64,000 nucleotides of DNA, taken from Bin75 sp965200435 (GTDB lineage: Bacteria > Nitrospirota > Nitrospiria > Nitrospirales > UBA8639). Shown here one piece after another: positions 47,509-54,984 of the stretch (position 1 is its first letter; each line of letters starts with the position of its first letter). Where the stretch lies: assembly GCA_965200435.1 (NCBI GenBank), contig OZ241337.1, forward strand, positions 124,001 to 188,000, given 5' to 3'. A program made the position numbers and the translations under genes. The notes beneath the pieces are model-generated. The model was not told the origin of the DNA. It was given only the letters and a program-made list of their open reading frames with translations, and searched no databases.

Positions 47509-47593
47509 TGGTGGGCAGGCAAGGATTCGAACCTTGGAAGCCGATGGCAGCAGATTTACAGTCTGCCCCCTTTGTCCACTCGGGTACCTGCCC
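47509..47593 (-). tRNA. trnY: tRNA-Tyr (GTA anticodon)
   Basis: 85 nt with the long variable arm of bacterial tRNA-Tyr. GGGCAGG pairs with CCTGCCC; anticodon loop CTGTAAA; GGTTCGAATCC T-loop; encoded CCA. First gene of the tRNA-tuf superoperon. Confidence 0.95.
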
Positions 47594-47738
47594 TTTCAAC
47601 AACGCAATCGTCCGGCAGTCCCTTCCTGCATCAATAAAGTTAATTAAGGGAAAGAGTAAAGTGGGGATACAAGACAAAACCCAATTCTTCCTGCAAACAC
47701 AGGGGAAAAGGGCACATCGAGTTTTTCCTTTTAAGCTG

Positions 47739-47888
47739 TCAAGGAACCCCTGATTGAGCGCACGATCGAGCGCATGGCGGCCTGGTGTCCTCGCTCACCC
47801 CTCACCTCTCGCTCTGATACGCTTCGGGTTTCGCTCCGGGACGCCTAGCCCTGTATCCCGCTATCATACGGAATCAGAGGTTCCTTAA
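47739..47888. repeat. Palindromic ~150 bp element, copy 3, in the operon leader
   Basis: Same element as at 12025, with ends CAAGGAACCCCTGATT and AATCAGAGGTTCCTTAA. It lies between the promoter at 47912-47940 and tRNA-Tyr, so it is transcribed in the 5' leader of the tRNA-tuf superoperon. The internal reading frame that is open in the other copies has a stop here. Confidence 0.88.
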
Positions 47889-47911
47889 GGATCGATCCCA
47901 CCAAACGGAGT

Positions 47912-47940
47912 ATTATATATACACACCTTGAGCCAGTCAA
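47912..47940 (-). promoter_or_regulatory. Strong sigma-70 promoter for the tRNA-tuf-ribosomal superoperon
   Basis: TTGACT at 47935-47940 and a perfect TATAAT at 47912-47917, 17 bp apart, within an AT-rich stretch. It points to tRNA-Tyr, with about 310 bp of leader that includes element copy 3. A second TTGACA at 47737-47742 lacks a good -10 box. Confidence 0.72.
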
Positions 47941-48071
47941 GAGGCCAAATTAAAAACCCGGCGGACGTTCACAAAATCGCAACGGCGACCGGGGGTCCGT
48001 TCATCGTTGAACGACTTCTCCCTCTTGACGATTCGATGGAATCTCGAAAGGTCAACCGGCGTTGTCCGCGG

Positions 48072-48101
48072 TTGACAGGCTTTTTCAAGAGATCCTAGCA
48101 T
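48072..48101 (+). promoter_or_regulatory. Candidate promoter for the DUF192 gene
   Basis: TTGACA at 48072-48077 and TAGCAT at 48096-48101 with an 18 bp spacer, about 50 bp before the ATG at 48153. It lies in a 559 bp gene-free gap (47594-48152) that also holds element copy 3 and the superoperon promoter on the other strand. Confidence 0.45.
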
Positions 48102-48152
48102 GGCCTTCATGCCACAATCGCGTCTCCGAACCCAACCGAGAGGGTATTCGTG

Positions 48153-48632
48153 ATGCGTTTGCTCAACCTGACGACCTGTCTGGTTTTAAGCACGAGCCTC
48201 GTTGCGTTCTCCGCGCCTCCTCCTCCACCATCCGGCTCAGGCGGTCTGGGCACCGTTTCCACACCCGATGGGGTCACGATTTATTGTGAAATCGCCGACA
48301 CGCCGGCCAAACGGAGCAAGGGACTGATGTATCGAACGAAAATGGCGCCTAATCGAGGCATGCTGTTTACCTTTCCGGAATTTCAAGAGCCCGGGTATTG
48401 GACGTTTTGGATGAAGAATACCAAAATGCCCTTGGATATTTTATGGTTGGACAGGGACGGAACGATTGTTCATCTCGAACGGCACGTCCCGGTCTGCACG
48501 AGAACCGACAATCTTTGTCCCCGCTATCGGCCGAAAACCCCCGCGGGCCAGGTCTTGGAACTGCGCGCAGGGCAAGCCGCCACACTGAAGCTCGCCGTCG
48601 GCACCACACTCACCATCGAACTACCGAAATAG
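48153..48632 (+). CDS. DUF192 family exported protein
   Basis: 159 residues from ATG at 48153 (GTG one codon earlier), with AGAGGG upstream. A signal peptide (about 1-22) is followed by a Pro-rich linker and a DUF192 domain: EIADTPAKRSKGLMYRTKM, GMLFTFPEFQEPGYWTFWM, then KNTKMPLDILWLD. The family's function is not established. It is convergent with rel, whose stop lies 5 bp away. Confidence 0.88.
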   Translation: MRLLNLTTCLVLSTSLVAFSAPPPPPSGSGGLGTVSTPDGVTIYCEIADTPAKRSKGLMYRTKMAPNRGMLFTFPEFQEPGYWTFWMKNTKMPLDILWLDRDGTIVHLERHVPVCTRTDNLCPRYRPKTPAGQVLELRAGQAATLKLAVGTTLTIELPK

Positions 48633-48637
48633 AACGC

Positions 48638-50824
48638 TCACGTTTTTTCCCAACCACGCACGCGTTTAGCTGAAATGACCCCATCCACTCGCGCAATGGC
48701 TTCCAGCGCGCGTTCCAGATGACCGGTATTGGAAATTTCAATCCTGAAGTCGAGAACGGCCTTTTGATCCTCTCCGGTCGTAATTTCTGCCCGACTGATA
48801 TTGGCCTTTGACGAGGAAATCGCGGACGACACCTTGGCCAGCACGCCGGGTCGATCGACAGTCCACACGCAAACCTTGACCAAATACTTCTCTTCGATCG
48901 TGGGATCCCATTCCATCTCGACCAGGCGATCTTTCTCATAATCCATGGTCTCCAGCTTGGGACACCCCTTTGCATGGATCGTCAATCCACGCCCACGTGT
49001 AATGTAGCCCAATATGGGATCACCCGGCACCGGGGCACAACATTTCGGTAATTGCATCAGGACGTCCCGGCCTCCCATAACCTTGACGGCTTTCAGAGGA
49101 CCCTGCGCCGGGGAGGTCTTGGGCATCTCGTGATCGTTGCCTCTCGCCGGCTCCGCATCCGGCGACACGAGCCAATTAATGAGTCGCGCCGCGGACAGAC
49201 GGCCGTATCCCACCATCCGCGTCATCTTATCGACGGATTCATACCCTCGCGCGCAGGCGAGTTCAGACAACCGGTCCGCTTGCAACAACTGCACAGACGG
49301 CAGACCGCGGCGGCGACATTCACGCTCCAGTAATCGACGCCCCAATTCCAAGCCCTGCTTCTGTTCTTCGCTTTTTAAAAAATGTTTGACTTTCGCTTTC
49401 GCACGGGACGTGCGAACAAACTTCAGCCACTCCTTCTTTGGCACCTGGGTTGGCGAAGTCAGAATTTCCACGGTATCGCCACTGGCAAGCGCTTGTCGAA
49501 GAGGGACGATCTTTCCATTCACTTTCGCCCCGACGCAACGATCTCCCACTTGCGTATGAATCGCATAGGCAAAGTCGACCGGCGTGGAACCAAGCGGCAG
49601 CTCCTTCACCTCTCCCTTGGGCGTAAACGCAAAGACCACGTCGTGAAAGACGTCCAAATGAAAGAGATCCAGTTTGACGGAATCCATGAACTGGCGATTG
49701 TCGGAAAGGTCCTTATGCCACTCCACGAATTGCCTGAGCCAACTGAAAACCTTTTCGTCCCGCTCGGCGACTTTGACCTGTTCCTTATAACGCCAATGGG
49801 CTGCCACCCCATATTCCGCCAGCCGGTGCATTTCTTCCGTTCGCAATTGAAATTCCACGTGGTCGCCTTGGGGGCCCAACACCGTCGTATGCAGCGACTG
49901 GTAAAGATTGGTGCGCGGCGTGGCGATGTAATCCTTGAATCGTCCGGGGACCGGTGGCCATAAAGAATGCACGAGGCCGAGAATCGTATAACAATCGATC
50001 TTGGTGTCGGTGATAATCCGAATGGCCACGAGATCGTGCACTTCCTCGAACGTAATGCCCTGGCTCTCCATTTTCTGATGAATGGAGTACAAATGTTTGG
50101 GTCGTCCGACCACGCGACAGGGCAACCCGGCCTTAGTCAAGGCCTCCACCGTCTCCTGAATAATCGACTGGACGTAGACTTGCCGCTCTTCGTCTCGTTT
50201 CGCCACCCGAAGCTTCAACAAGGAATAGGCTTCCGTCTTGAGATATTGAAAGCATAAATCTTCAAGCTCCTGCTTGATCCAACTCATGCCCAACCGGTTG
50301 GCCAGCGGCGCATAAATTTCCAGGGTTTCCTGGGCGATTTGTTTTTGCTTGTCCTCCGGCAAATGGCCCAGGGTTCTCATGTTGTGAAGACGGTCGGCTA
50401 ACTTGATAAAGACCACCCGGATGTCATCGGCCATCGACAACAGCATCTTCCGAAAATTCTCGGCTTGTTTCTCTTCATGCGTCCGAAAAGGAATTTGGCC
50501 GATCTTCGTCACGCCTTCCACCAAATGCGCCACATCGTGCCCGAAGTGCGCCTGCAACTCTTCTTGGGTGGCGACGGTATCTTCCAACGTATCATGGAGA
50601 AGTCCCGCCACAATGGCGGTCACATCGAGTTTGAGGAAAGTCAAAATGCCGGCCACGGCCAGCGGGTGTTGCAGGTAGGGTTCGCCGGACCGTCGCGTCT
50701 GCCCTTCATGCGCCTTCGCGGAAAACACATAGGCGCGTCGAAGCAACGCTTCGTCGGCTTCGGGATGGCAACTCTGCACCTGGCGAACCAAGTCATCGAT
50801 TTCTGTCACGCTGGTCAATGACAT
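48638..50824 (-). CDS. rel: Bifunctional (p)ppGpp synthetase/hydrolase Rel
   Basis: 728 residues. HD hydrolase domain (about 40-190: HPLAVAGIL, GLLHDTLEDT, KLADRLHNMRTLGHL); synthetase domain (about 235-350: VAIRIITDTKIDCYTILGLV, DYIATPRTNLYQSLHTTV); TGS (about 400-460); zinc-finger/helical region; C-terminal ACT (about 650-725). Both catalytic halves look intact, so it should make and break (p)ppGpp in the stringent response. It is preceded by recJ with a 10 bp overlap. Confidence 0.95.
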   Translation of the reverse strand: MSLTSVTEIDDLVRQVQSCHPEADEALLRRAYVFSAKAHEGQTRRSGEPYLQHPLAVAGILTFLKLDVTAIVAGLLHDTLEDTVATQEELQAHFGHDVAHLVEGVTKIGQIPFRTHEEKQAENFRKMLLSMADDIRVVFIKLADRLHNMRTLGHLPEDKQKQIAQETLEIYAPLANRLGMSWIKQELEDLCFQYLKTEAYSLLKLRVAKRDEERQVYVQSIIQETVEALTKAGLPCRVVGRPKHLYSIHQKMESQGITFEEVHDLVAIRIITDTKIDCYTILGLVHSLWPPVPGRFKDYIATPRTNLYQSLHTTVLGPQGDHVEFQLRTEEMHRLAEYGVAAHWRYKEQVKVAERDEKVFSWLRQFVEWHKDLSDNRQFMDSVKLDLFHLDVFHDVVFAFTPKGEVKELPLGSTPVDFAYAIHTQVGDRCVGAKVNGKIVPLRQALASGDTVEILTSPTQVPKKEWLKFVRTSRAKAKVKHFLKSEEQKQGLELGRRLLERECRRRGLPSVQLLQADRLSELACARGYESVDKMTRMVGYGRLSAARLINWLVSPDAEPARGNDHEMPKTSPAQGPLKAVKVMGGRDVLMQLPKCCAPVPGDPILGYITRGRGLTIHAKGCPKLETMDYEKDRLVEMEWDPTIEEKYLVKVCVWTVDRPGVLAKVSSAISSSKANISRAEITTGEDQKAVLDFRIEISNTGHLERALEAIARVDGVISAKRVRGWEKT

Positions 50825-52539
50825 AAGGCGTCTTCCTCTTCACTCACCCGTACGTCACACAGCCGGAGTTGAATGCGGCTCGAGCCCTTCCATTCATTCA
50901 ACTCCGGCCTGAACACCGCGTCAATCCGTCGGTTTCCCGCATCGAGGGTTTTCGCCAGCCCTCCCATCCGGAACCCGATACTGTCCAAGGGAATGGAGCC
51001 GTTCTGACGAACGAGCAATTTCAGATGATTATCTCCGACCACCCGCTTCTCCAGCACCGAAAGCCCTCGACTCATAAAGATAGGCTCAGGATTGCCCGTC
51101 CCGAAGGGTTCCAGCCGTTCCAACTCCTGCAAAAGGGGAAACCGTAAATCGGCAAGCGCCACGGCTGCATCCACGTCCATGGTAGGAACCTTCAGCCGGG
51201 GATCCAGCAATTCCTCGACCATTTCCCCAAAACGTCGGCTGAAATCAGCAAACGCTTCCCGTCTAACCGTAAGGCCCGCTGCCATCGGATGTCCGCCAAA
51301 TTTCACCAGTTCTTGTTGGCAGCGCCCCAAGGCTTGGCACACGTCGAAGCCTGCCACGCCCCTGACCGACCCTTTGCCCATCCCATGCCGGTCGAACGCC
51401 ACCACGACCGCAGGCCGGTGATACCGTTCCACCAACCGCGCCGCGACAATGCCGATTACTCCACAATGCCACCCTTCCGCACCCACCACAATCGCGTGCG
51501 GCTGTTCGCCGGCCTCCACCTGCGCGATCGCCTCCCGGGCCATCTCTTCCTCAATCTGCCGGCGTTGGCGGTTCAGGGCCTCCAACTGTTGCGCAAGCTG
51601 AAGCGCCACGGATTCGGAATCCGTGGTGAGCAACCTGACTCCCAACCCGGCATGCGCCAATCGTCCCGCCGCATTGAGCCGTGGAGCCACACGAAACCCT
51701 ATCGTGCCGGCCGAACAGGACCCGTTCAGACCCAGTCCCTGGGTTATCGCCCGAATCCCACACCGGGTCCCCTGAGCCACCTGGGCCAACCCATCCCGTA
51801 CCAAAACCCGGTTCTCATCCCGAAGCGGAACCAGATCAGCGATGGACGACAAGGCCACCAAGTCGCGAAACGTCTCCACCGACACGTCCGCGGCACCATA
51901 TTTCCGTGCGTAAGCCTCCACCACCTTGTAGGCCAAGCCACCGGAACACAATTCCCGGAAAGGATAAACGGAATCCGGACGATACGGATTGATAAACGCA
52001 AGCGGCTCCGGCACGTGTGATTGAAGCTGATGATGATCGGTCACAATGACGTCCATTCCCAAGCCACGAGCCACCTCAATCTCATGACATGAGGTGGTGC
52101 CGCAATCCGCGGTGAGCATCAGGGATACCCCGCTACGGGCCAGTTTCCGGATGGCTCCTGCATGCAGGCCATACCCTTCTTCTTGCCGGTGTGGAATATA
52201 GACGTCCGCCTTGGCGCCCACACGCCGCCAGAAGAGGAAGTGCAGACTCGTAGCGGCCATACCGTCAACATCATAATCTCCGTAAAAGCAGATCCGTTCA
52301 CCTACTTGAATAGCCCGGTGAAGCCGGTCGACAGCTCGTTCCATATCAGGCAAGGCAAACGGATCATGGGTCAAGGCACAGGCAGAGGTAAGCCAAACCT
52401 TGGCTTGCTCAGGCTCGACCACGCCTCTTCCACACAACACCGTCGCCGTCAGGGGCGAGATGCCCAACGTCCCAGCCAAAGCGGAGACCTGCGTCTGCTC
52501 AACCGCCCGAACCTGCCAATTGTAGGGAATCATGGTCAT
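50815..52539 (-). CDS. recJ: Single-stranded-DNA-specific exonuclease RecJ
   Basis: 574 residues, standard length. DHH motifs: FYGDYDVDGMAATSLHFLFW, LTADCGTTSCHEIEVARGLG, then VIVTDHHQL; DHHA1 with GGHPMAAGLTVR; C-terminal OB-fold. 5'-3' exonuclease in RecF recombination and mismatch repair. Ends inside the start of rel; 161 bp after pup. Confidence 0.96.
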   Translation of the reverse strand: MTMIPYNWQVRAVEQTQVSALAGTLGISPLTATVLCGRGVVEPEQAKVWLTSACALTHDPFALPDMERAVDRLHRAIQVGERICFYGDYDVDGMAATSLHFLFWRRVGAKADVYIPHRQEEGYGLHAGAIRKLARSGVSLMLTADCGTTSCHEIEVARGLGMDVIVTDHHQLQSHVPEPLAFINPYRPDSVYPFRELCSGGLAYKVVEAYARKYGAADVSVETFRDLVALSSIADLVPLRDENRVLVRDGLAQVAQGTRCGIRAITQGLGLNGSCSAGTIGFRVAPRLNAAGRLAHAGLGVRLLTTDSESVALQLAQQLEALNRQRRQIEEEMAREAIAQVEAGEQPHAIVVGAEGWHCGVIGIVAARLVERYHRPAVVVAFDRHGMGKGSVRGVAGFDVCQALGRCQQELVKFGGHPMAAGLTVRREAFADFSRRFGEMVEELLDPRLKVPTMDVDAAVALADLRFPLLQELERLEPFGTGNPEPIFMSRGLSVLEKRVVGDNHLKLLVRQNGSIPLDSIGFRMGGLAKTLDAGNRRIDAVFRPELNEWKGSSRIQLRLCDVRVSEEEDALCH

Positions 52540-52700
52540 AGGCCAACAATTTGCATCCGTTGAGAGAACCGTGAACGACAGCGAGCACGGGAATGAGCGT
52601 CAAACGAGAAAGCCGGGGATTCACGCCAGCCCTGTCTATGGCCCAGTCACACTGTCTGGAGAAAGAATGGATCGCAGCAAGAAAGAGAGGAGGAGAGGAG

Positions 52701-52898
52701 TTACTCTCCCCCTTTCTGCACGTAATTCTTGACGAACTCGGCAGCGTTTTCCTCCAGAACTTCATCGATCTCATCGACTAACTGATCGATGTCCTCTTGG
52801 AGCTTCTTGCCCGTTTCAATAACCTGAGGATTCGGCTTGACTTCCTGATTATGGGAGGAAGTTTTTGCTGCCTCGGATTTCCGTTCCTGCCTTTCCAT
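52701..52898 (-). CDS. pup: Prokaryotic ubiquitin-like protein Pup
   Basis: 65 residues. The C-terminal half matches Pup: DIDQLVDEIDEVLEENAAEF, VKNYVQKGGE. The N-terminal half is polar and probably disordered (many Lys/Glu/Ser/Gln). The end is Gly-Gly-Glu, so it can be ligated directly to lysines by PafA; the Gly-Gly-Gln form needs deamidation by Dop. Pup marks proteins for the Mpa/ARC-20S proteasome. None of mpa, dop, pafA or prcBA is nearby; in other bacteria they usually cluster. The promoter TTGACC-17-TATTCT is upstream; recJ follows. Confidence 0.9.
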   Translation of the reverse strand: MERQERKSEAAKTSSHNQEVKPNPQVIETGKKLQEDIDQLVDEIDEVLEENAAEFVKNYVQKGGE

Positions 52899-52941
52899 GG
52901 CCCTGCCTCACGGTCTTCAAGGAGCCTCGCACACTTTGGAT

Positions 52942-52970
52942 AGAATAACCCAGCCTCTCGAAGGGGTCAA
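52942..52970 (-). promoter_or_regulatory. Promoter for pup (and possibly recJ, rel)
   Basis: TTGACC at 52965-52970 and TATTCT at 52942-52947, spacer 17 bp, 44 bp before the pup ATG. A GAGG ribosome-binding site precedes that ATG. Confidence 0.6.
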
Positions 52971-53072
52971 GAAGCGGCATGGGTCCACCACCTTTGGCAC
53001 TCGGGTCGTTGGTGAAGGCGGAATTCTACCGGAGAGTGTCGGCCCAGGCTCCCCCCTCTTTTGTCGTTGCGC

Positions 53073-53240
53073 CATCCCTCGATGACAGATGTCGAGGGCA
53101 GGCTCATGGCGTTTTTTCTCCTGCTGTCATCCCCGACATTTTTAATCGGGGATCCAGAACCTGTAAAAACCGCAGGTCGAATGAGCGAAGCGTCATCCGA
53201 CAAGGGGCTGCGGTGTCGAGTTACACCGGTGCGGCTCATT
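53073..53240. repeat. Cluster of short palindromic repeats (families B and C)
   Basis: Family B (TGTCATCCCCGACA ... AATCGGGGATCCAG, a hairpin) is seen at 53125-53157, with a partial inverted relative at 53073-53105. Family C (GGTCGAATGAGCGAAGCG, then TCATCCGAC plus a GC-rich tail) spans about 53173-53237. Both recur at 53.7-53.9 and 58.2-58.5 kb. The 52899-53318 gap has no gene; it holds these repeats and two promoters. Confidence 0.75.
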
Positions 53241-53256
53241 CATACACGGTCCTCCC

Positions 53257-53286
53257 TTGTCATCGCCTCACCGGTTTGCATACAAT
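53257..53286 (+). promoter_or_regulatory. Promoter for the 90-residue gene
   Basis: TTGTCA at 53257-53262 and TACAAT at 53281-53286, spacer 18 bp; the ATG at 53319 is 32 bp further, with GAGGA at good spacing. Confidence 0.5.
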
Positions 53287-53318
53287 GAGTCTCGTTTGAC
53301 AAGCATGAGGAATTGAAC

Positions 53319-53591
53319 ATGGATGGGTTACGATTCGAGCGTCGCAGCGAAGGAGAGTATTACAAGGTCATTCTGCACATCGGGAGTACGTACGTGCCGA
53401 TCAGTGACGAGGACGTGGAAACATTGAAAAAGAACGGCACGTTGCTAGGTGATGGTCAATTTCTGGAATTTTTCCTGGAACGGATAGGCTATTCCTCCTA
53501 CCTCAAGGAGCAAATCCAAGCGGAATTGAAGAAAATCGGCAATACTTACGAACAGCTTTCCATGCTCAGGCAAGCCCTCCAGGAACTCTGA
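53319..53591 (+). CDS. Small protein of unknown function
   Basis: 90 residues from ATG at 53319, chosen because GAGGA lies 7 bp before it (a TTG two codons earlier is in frame). I do not recognise the family. It has a beta-rich start (LRFERRSEGEYYKVILHIGS) and two charged, probably helical stretches (FLEFFLERIGYSSYLKEQIQ and the Leu/Gln-rich end). No membrane segment or signal peptide. It is flanked by repeats and has its own promoter and possible terminator. Confidence 0.75.
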   Translation: MDGLRFERRSEGEYYKVILHIGSTYVPISDEDVETLKKNGTLLGDGQFLEFFLERIGYSSYLKEQIQAELKKIGNTYEQLSMLRQALQEL

Positions 53592-53604
53592 AGAACATGC
53601 CGGA

Positions 53605-53638
53605 AGCCTGTCTGCGGCCCTGAGCAGGCTCTCTTTCT
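53605..53638 (+). terminator. Possible terminator after the 90-residue gene
   Basis: AGCCTG (53605-53610) pairs with CAGGCT (53625-53630), followed by CTCTTTCT. The loop is long and the U-tract broken, so the call is weak. Confidence 0.35.
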
Positions 53639-53668
53639 GTCATATTCGTTGACACATGTGTCTTTGTC

Positions 53669-53900
53669 TGTCATCCCCGACATCTTCTCCTGCTGTCATC
53701 CCAGACGTTTGTCATCGGAGATCCAGGGTCATTATCTTTGGATTTATAGCGGCCACGCCTCATACAATGCCTCCCGGCCTCTCCTCCCCCGTAGGTCAGG
53801 CTCGCCGCACGGCGTCACCCGACACCGCTGCCCCTTGTCGGATGACGCGACGCTCATCCGCCCTACAGATTCCAGATCCCCGATGAAAGAGGTCGGGAGT
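53669..53900. repeat. Second cluster of repeat families B and C
   Basis: A half family-B unit (53669-53690), a full one (53693-53728), an inverted family-C unit (53791-53866, GTAGG to CTACA) and a further inverted half B unit (about 53871-53900). This fills most of the 316 bp gap between 53592 and 53907, where I see no gene. Unit C here is in the opposite orientation to that at 53.2 kb. Confidence 0.75.
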
Positions 53901-53907
53901 ATCTCCC

Positions 53908-54933
53908 TCAATCATGATATCCACCGACGATCTTGTCGATAAAATTCAAGATGGCAGTTTTCTTGACAGGATCCTTTTCCAATTGCAGGGCTCGCTGAAA
54001 ATGATCCCCGGCAATTTCGGGTTTGCGTTTCATATCATAGACTCGCCCCACGCCGAAGGTCGCCCTGGCATCATTGGGATTCGCCTTGAGCGCCACGCTA
54101 AAATTATCGAGGGCCAGATCGACCTGCCCCTTTTCCAATAAAATCCACCCGACTTCCGTCGCAGCCGGTCCGAAGTCCGGCTTGATGCGCAAGGCTTCCT
54201 GATATTCCCGCAGAACGAGATCGCGCCGACCTTTTTGTTCATAAAGCCAGGCCAACGCATAGTGCACCTCCGCATCGTCCGGCTTGAATGTGAGCGCGGT
54301 TTTATATTCACGAATGGCCGCGTCGATCTTTCCCTGTTCGGCAAGGGCACAGGCTAAATTCGCGTAGCCCAACGCATCCTCGGGTGCAAGTTTGATCAAT
54401 TCCCGATACTGGGGAATGGCCATTTCCAACTGGCCGTGTTCTTGATACGCCACGCCCAGGTTCAATCGAGCGGCCAAATAGACCGGATCCAATTTGACGG
54501 CTTGGCGGTAAGCCTTGATGGCCTTATCCGCTTGGGCCATCCGCTGGTAAATCTGAGCCAGGAAAAAATGGGGAAAGGGCGAACCGGGGACCAAGTCCAT
54601 CGCCTTTTGGTAACTCTTGATCGACTGCTCCGATTGACCGGACTGCGCCAGAAACAGACCTTGCAGCAAATGCACGTAGCCTTCCTCCGGATACGTCTTG
54701 CTCAGATGCTCAACCCATTCGCGCACGTTCGTAATATCCGCCTCATCCTGTAACGACTTCGCATGCATCTTCCACGCCAAGGCAAACTCGCCTTTCAACA
54801 GATACACGGCATTCAAGGCAAAAAACGCCCTGGGTCCGGCAGTCTGACCCTGCGTCCAGCGCGTCGCAGCGTCAAGCACCGCGTTCCAATCTCCTCTGAG
54901 AACGGCTTGTTCGATCGTTTGTTCTTCGCTCAT
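53908..54933 (-). CDS. Tetratricopeptide repeat protein
   Basis: 341 residues with about seven or eight 34-residue TPR units from residue ~95 to the end (for example SIKSYQKAMDLVPGSPFPHF and LDNFSVALKANPNDARATFG). No signal peptide or membrane helix. TPR repeats mediate protein-protein binding; the partner is unknown. Its start is 51 bp after the ThyX-like gene, so the two may be co-transcribed. Confidence 0.85.
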   Translation of the reverse strand: MSEEQTIEQAVLRGDWNAVLDAATRWTQGQTAGPRAFFALNAVYLLKGEFALAWKMHAKSLQDEADITNVREWVEHLSKTYPEEGYVHLLQGLFLAQSGQSEQSIKSYQKAMDLVPGSPFPHFFLAQIYQRMAQADKAIKAYRQAVKLDPVYLAARLNLGVAYQEHGQLEMAIPQYRELIKLAPEDALGYANLACALAEQGKIDAAIREYKTALTFKPDDAEVHYALAWLYEQKGRRDLVLREYQEALRIKPDFGPAATEVGWILLEKGQVDLALDNFSVALKANPNDARATFGVGRVYDMKRKPEIAGDHFQRALQLEKDPVKKTAILNFIDKIVGGYHD

Positions 54934-54984
54934 GCACTATCCACGTTCAGTTTTCGTACAATAACGCACCGGGCCGAACCAAGC

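Noticed and set aside
47737..47742. TTGACA next to element copy 3 as the tRNA operon promoter
   Set aside because: At 16-18 bp there is no acceptable -10 box; the TTGACT-17-TATAAT at 47912-47940 is much better.
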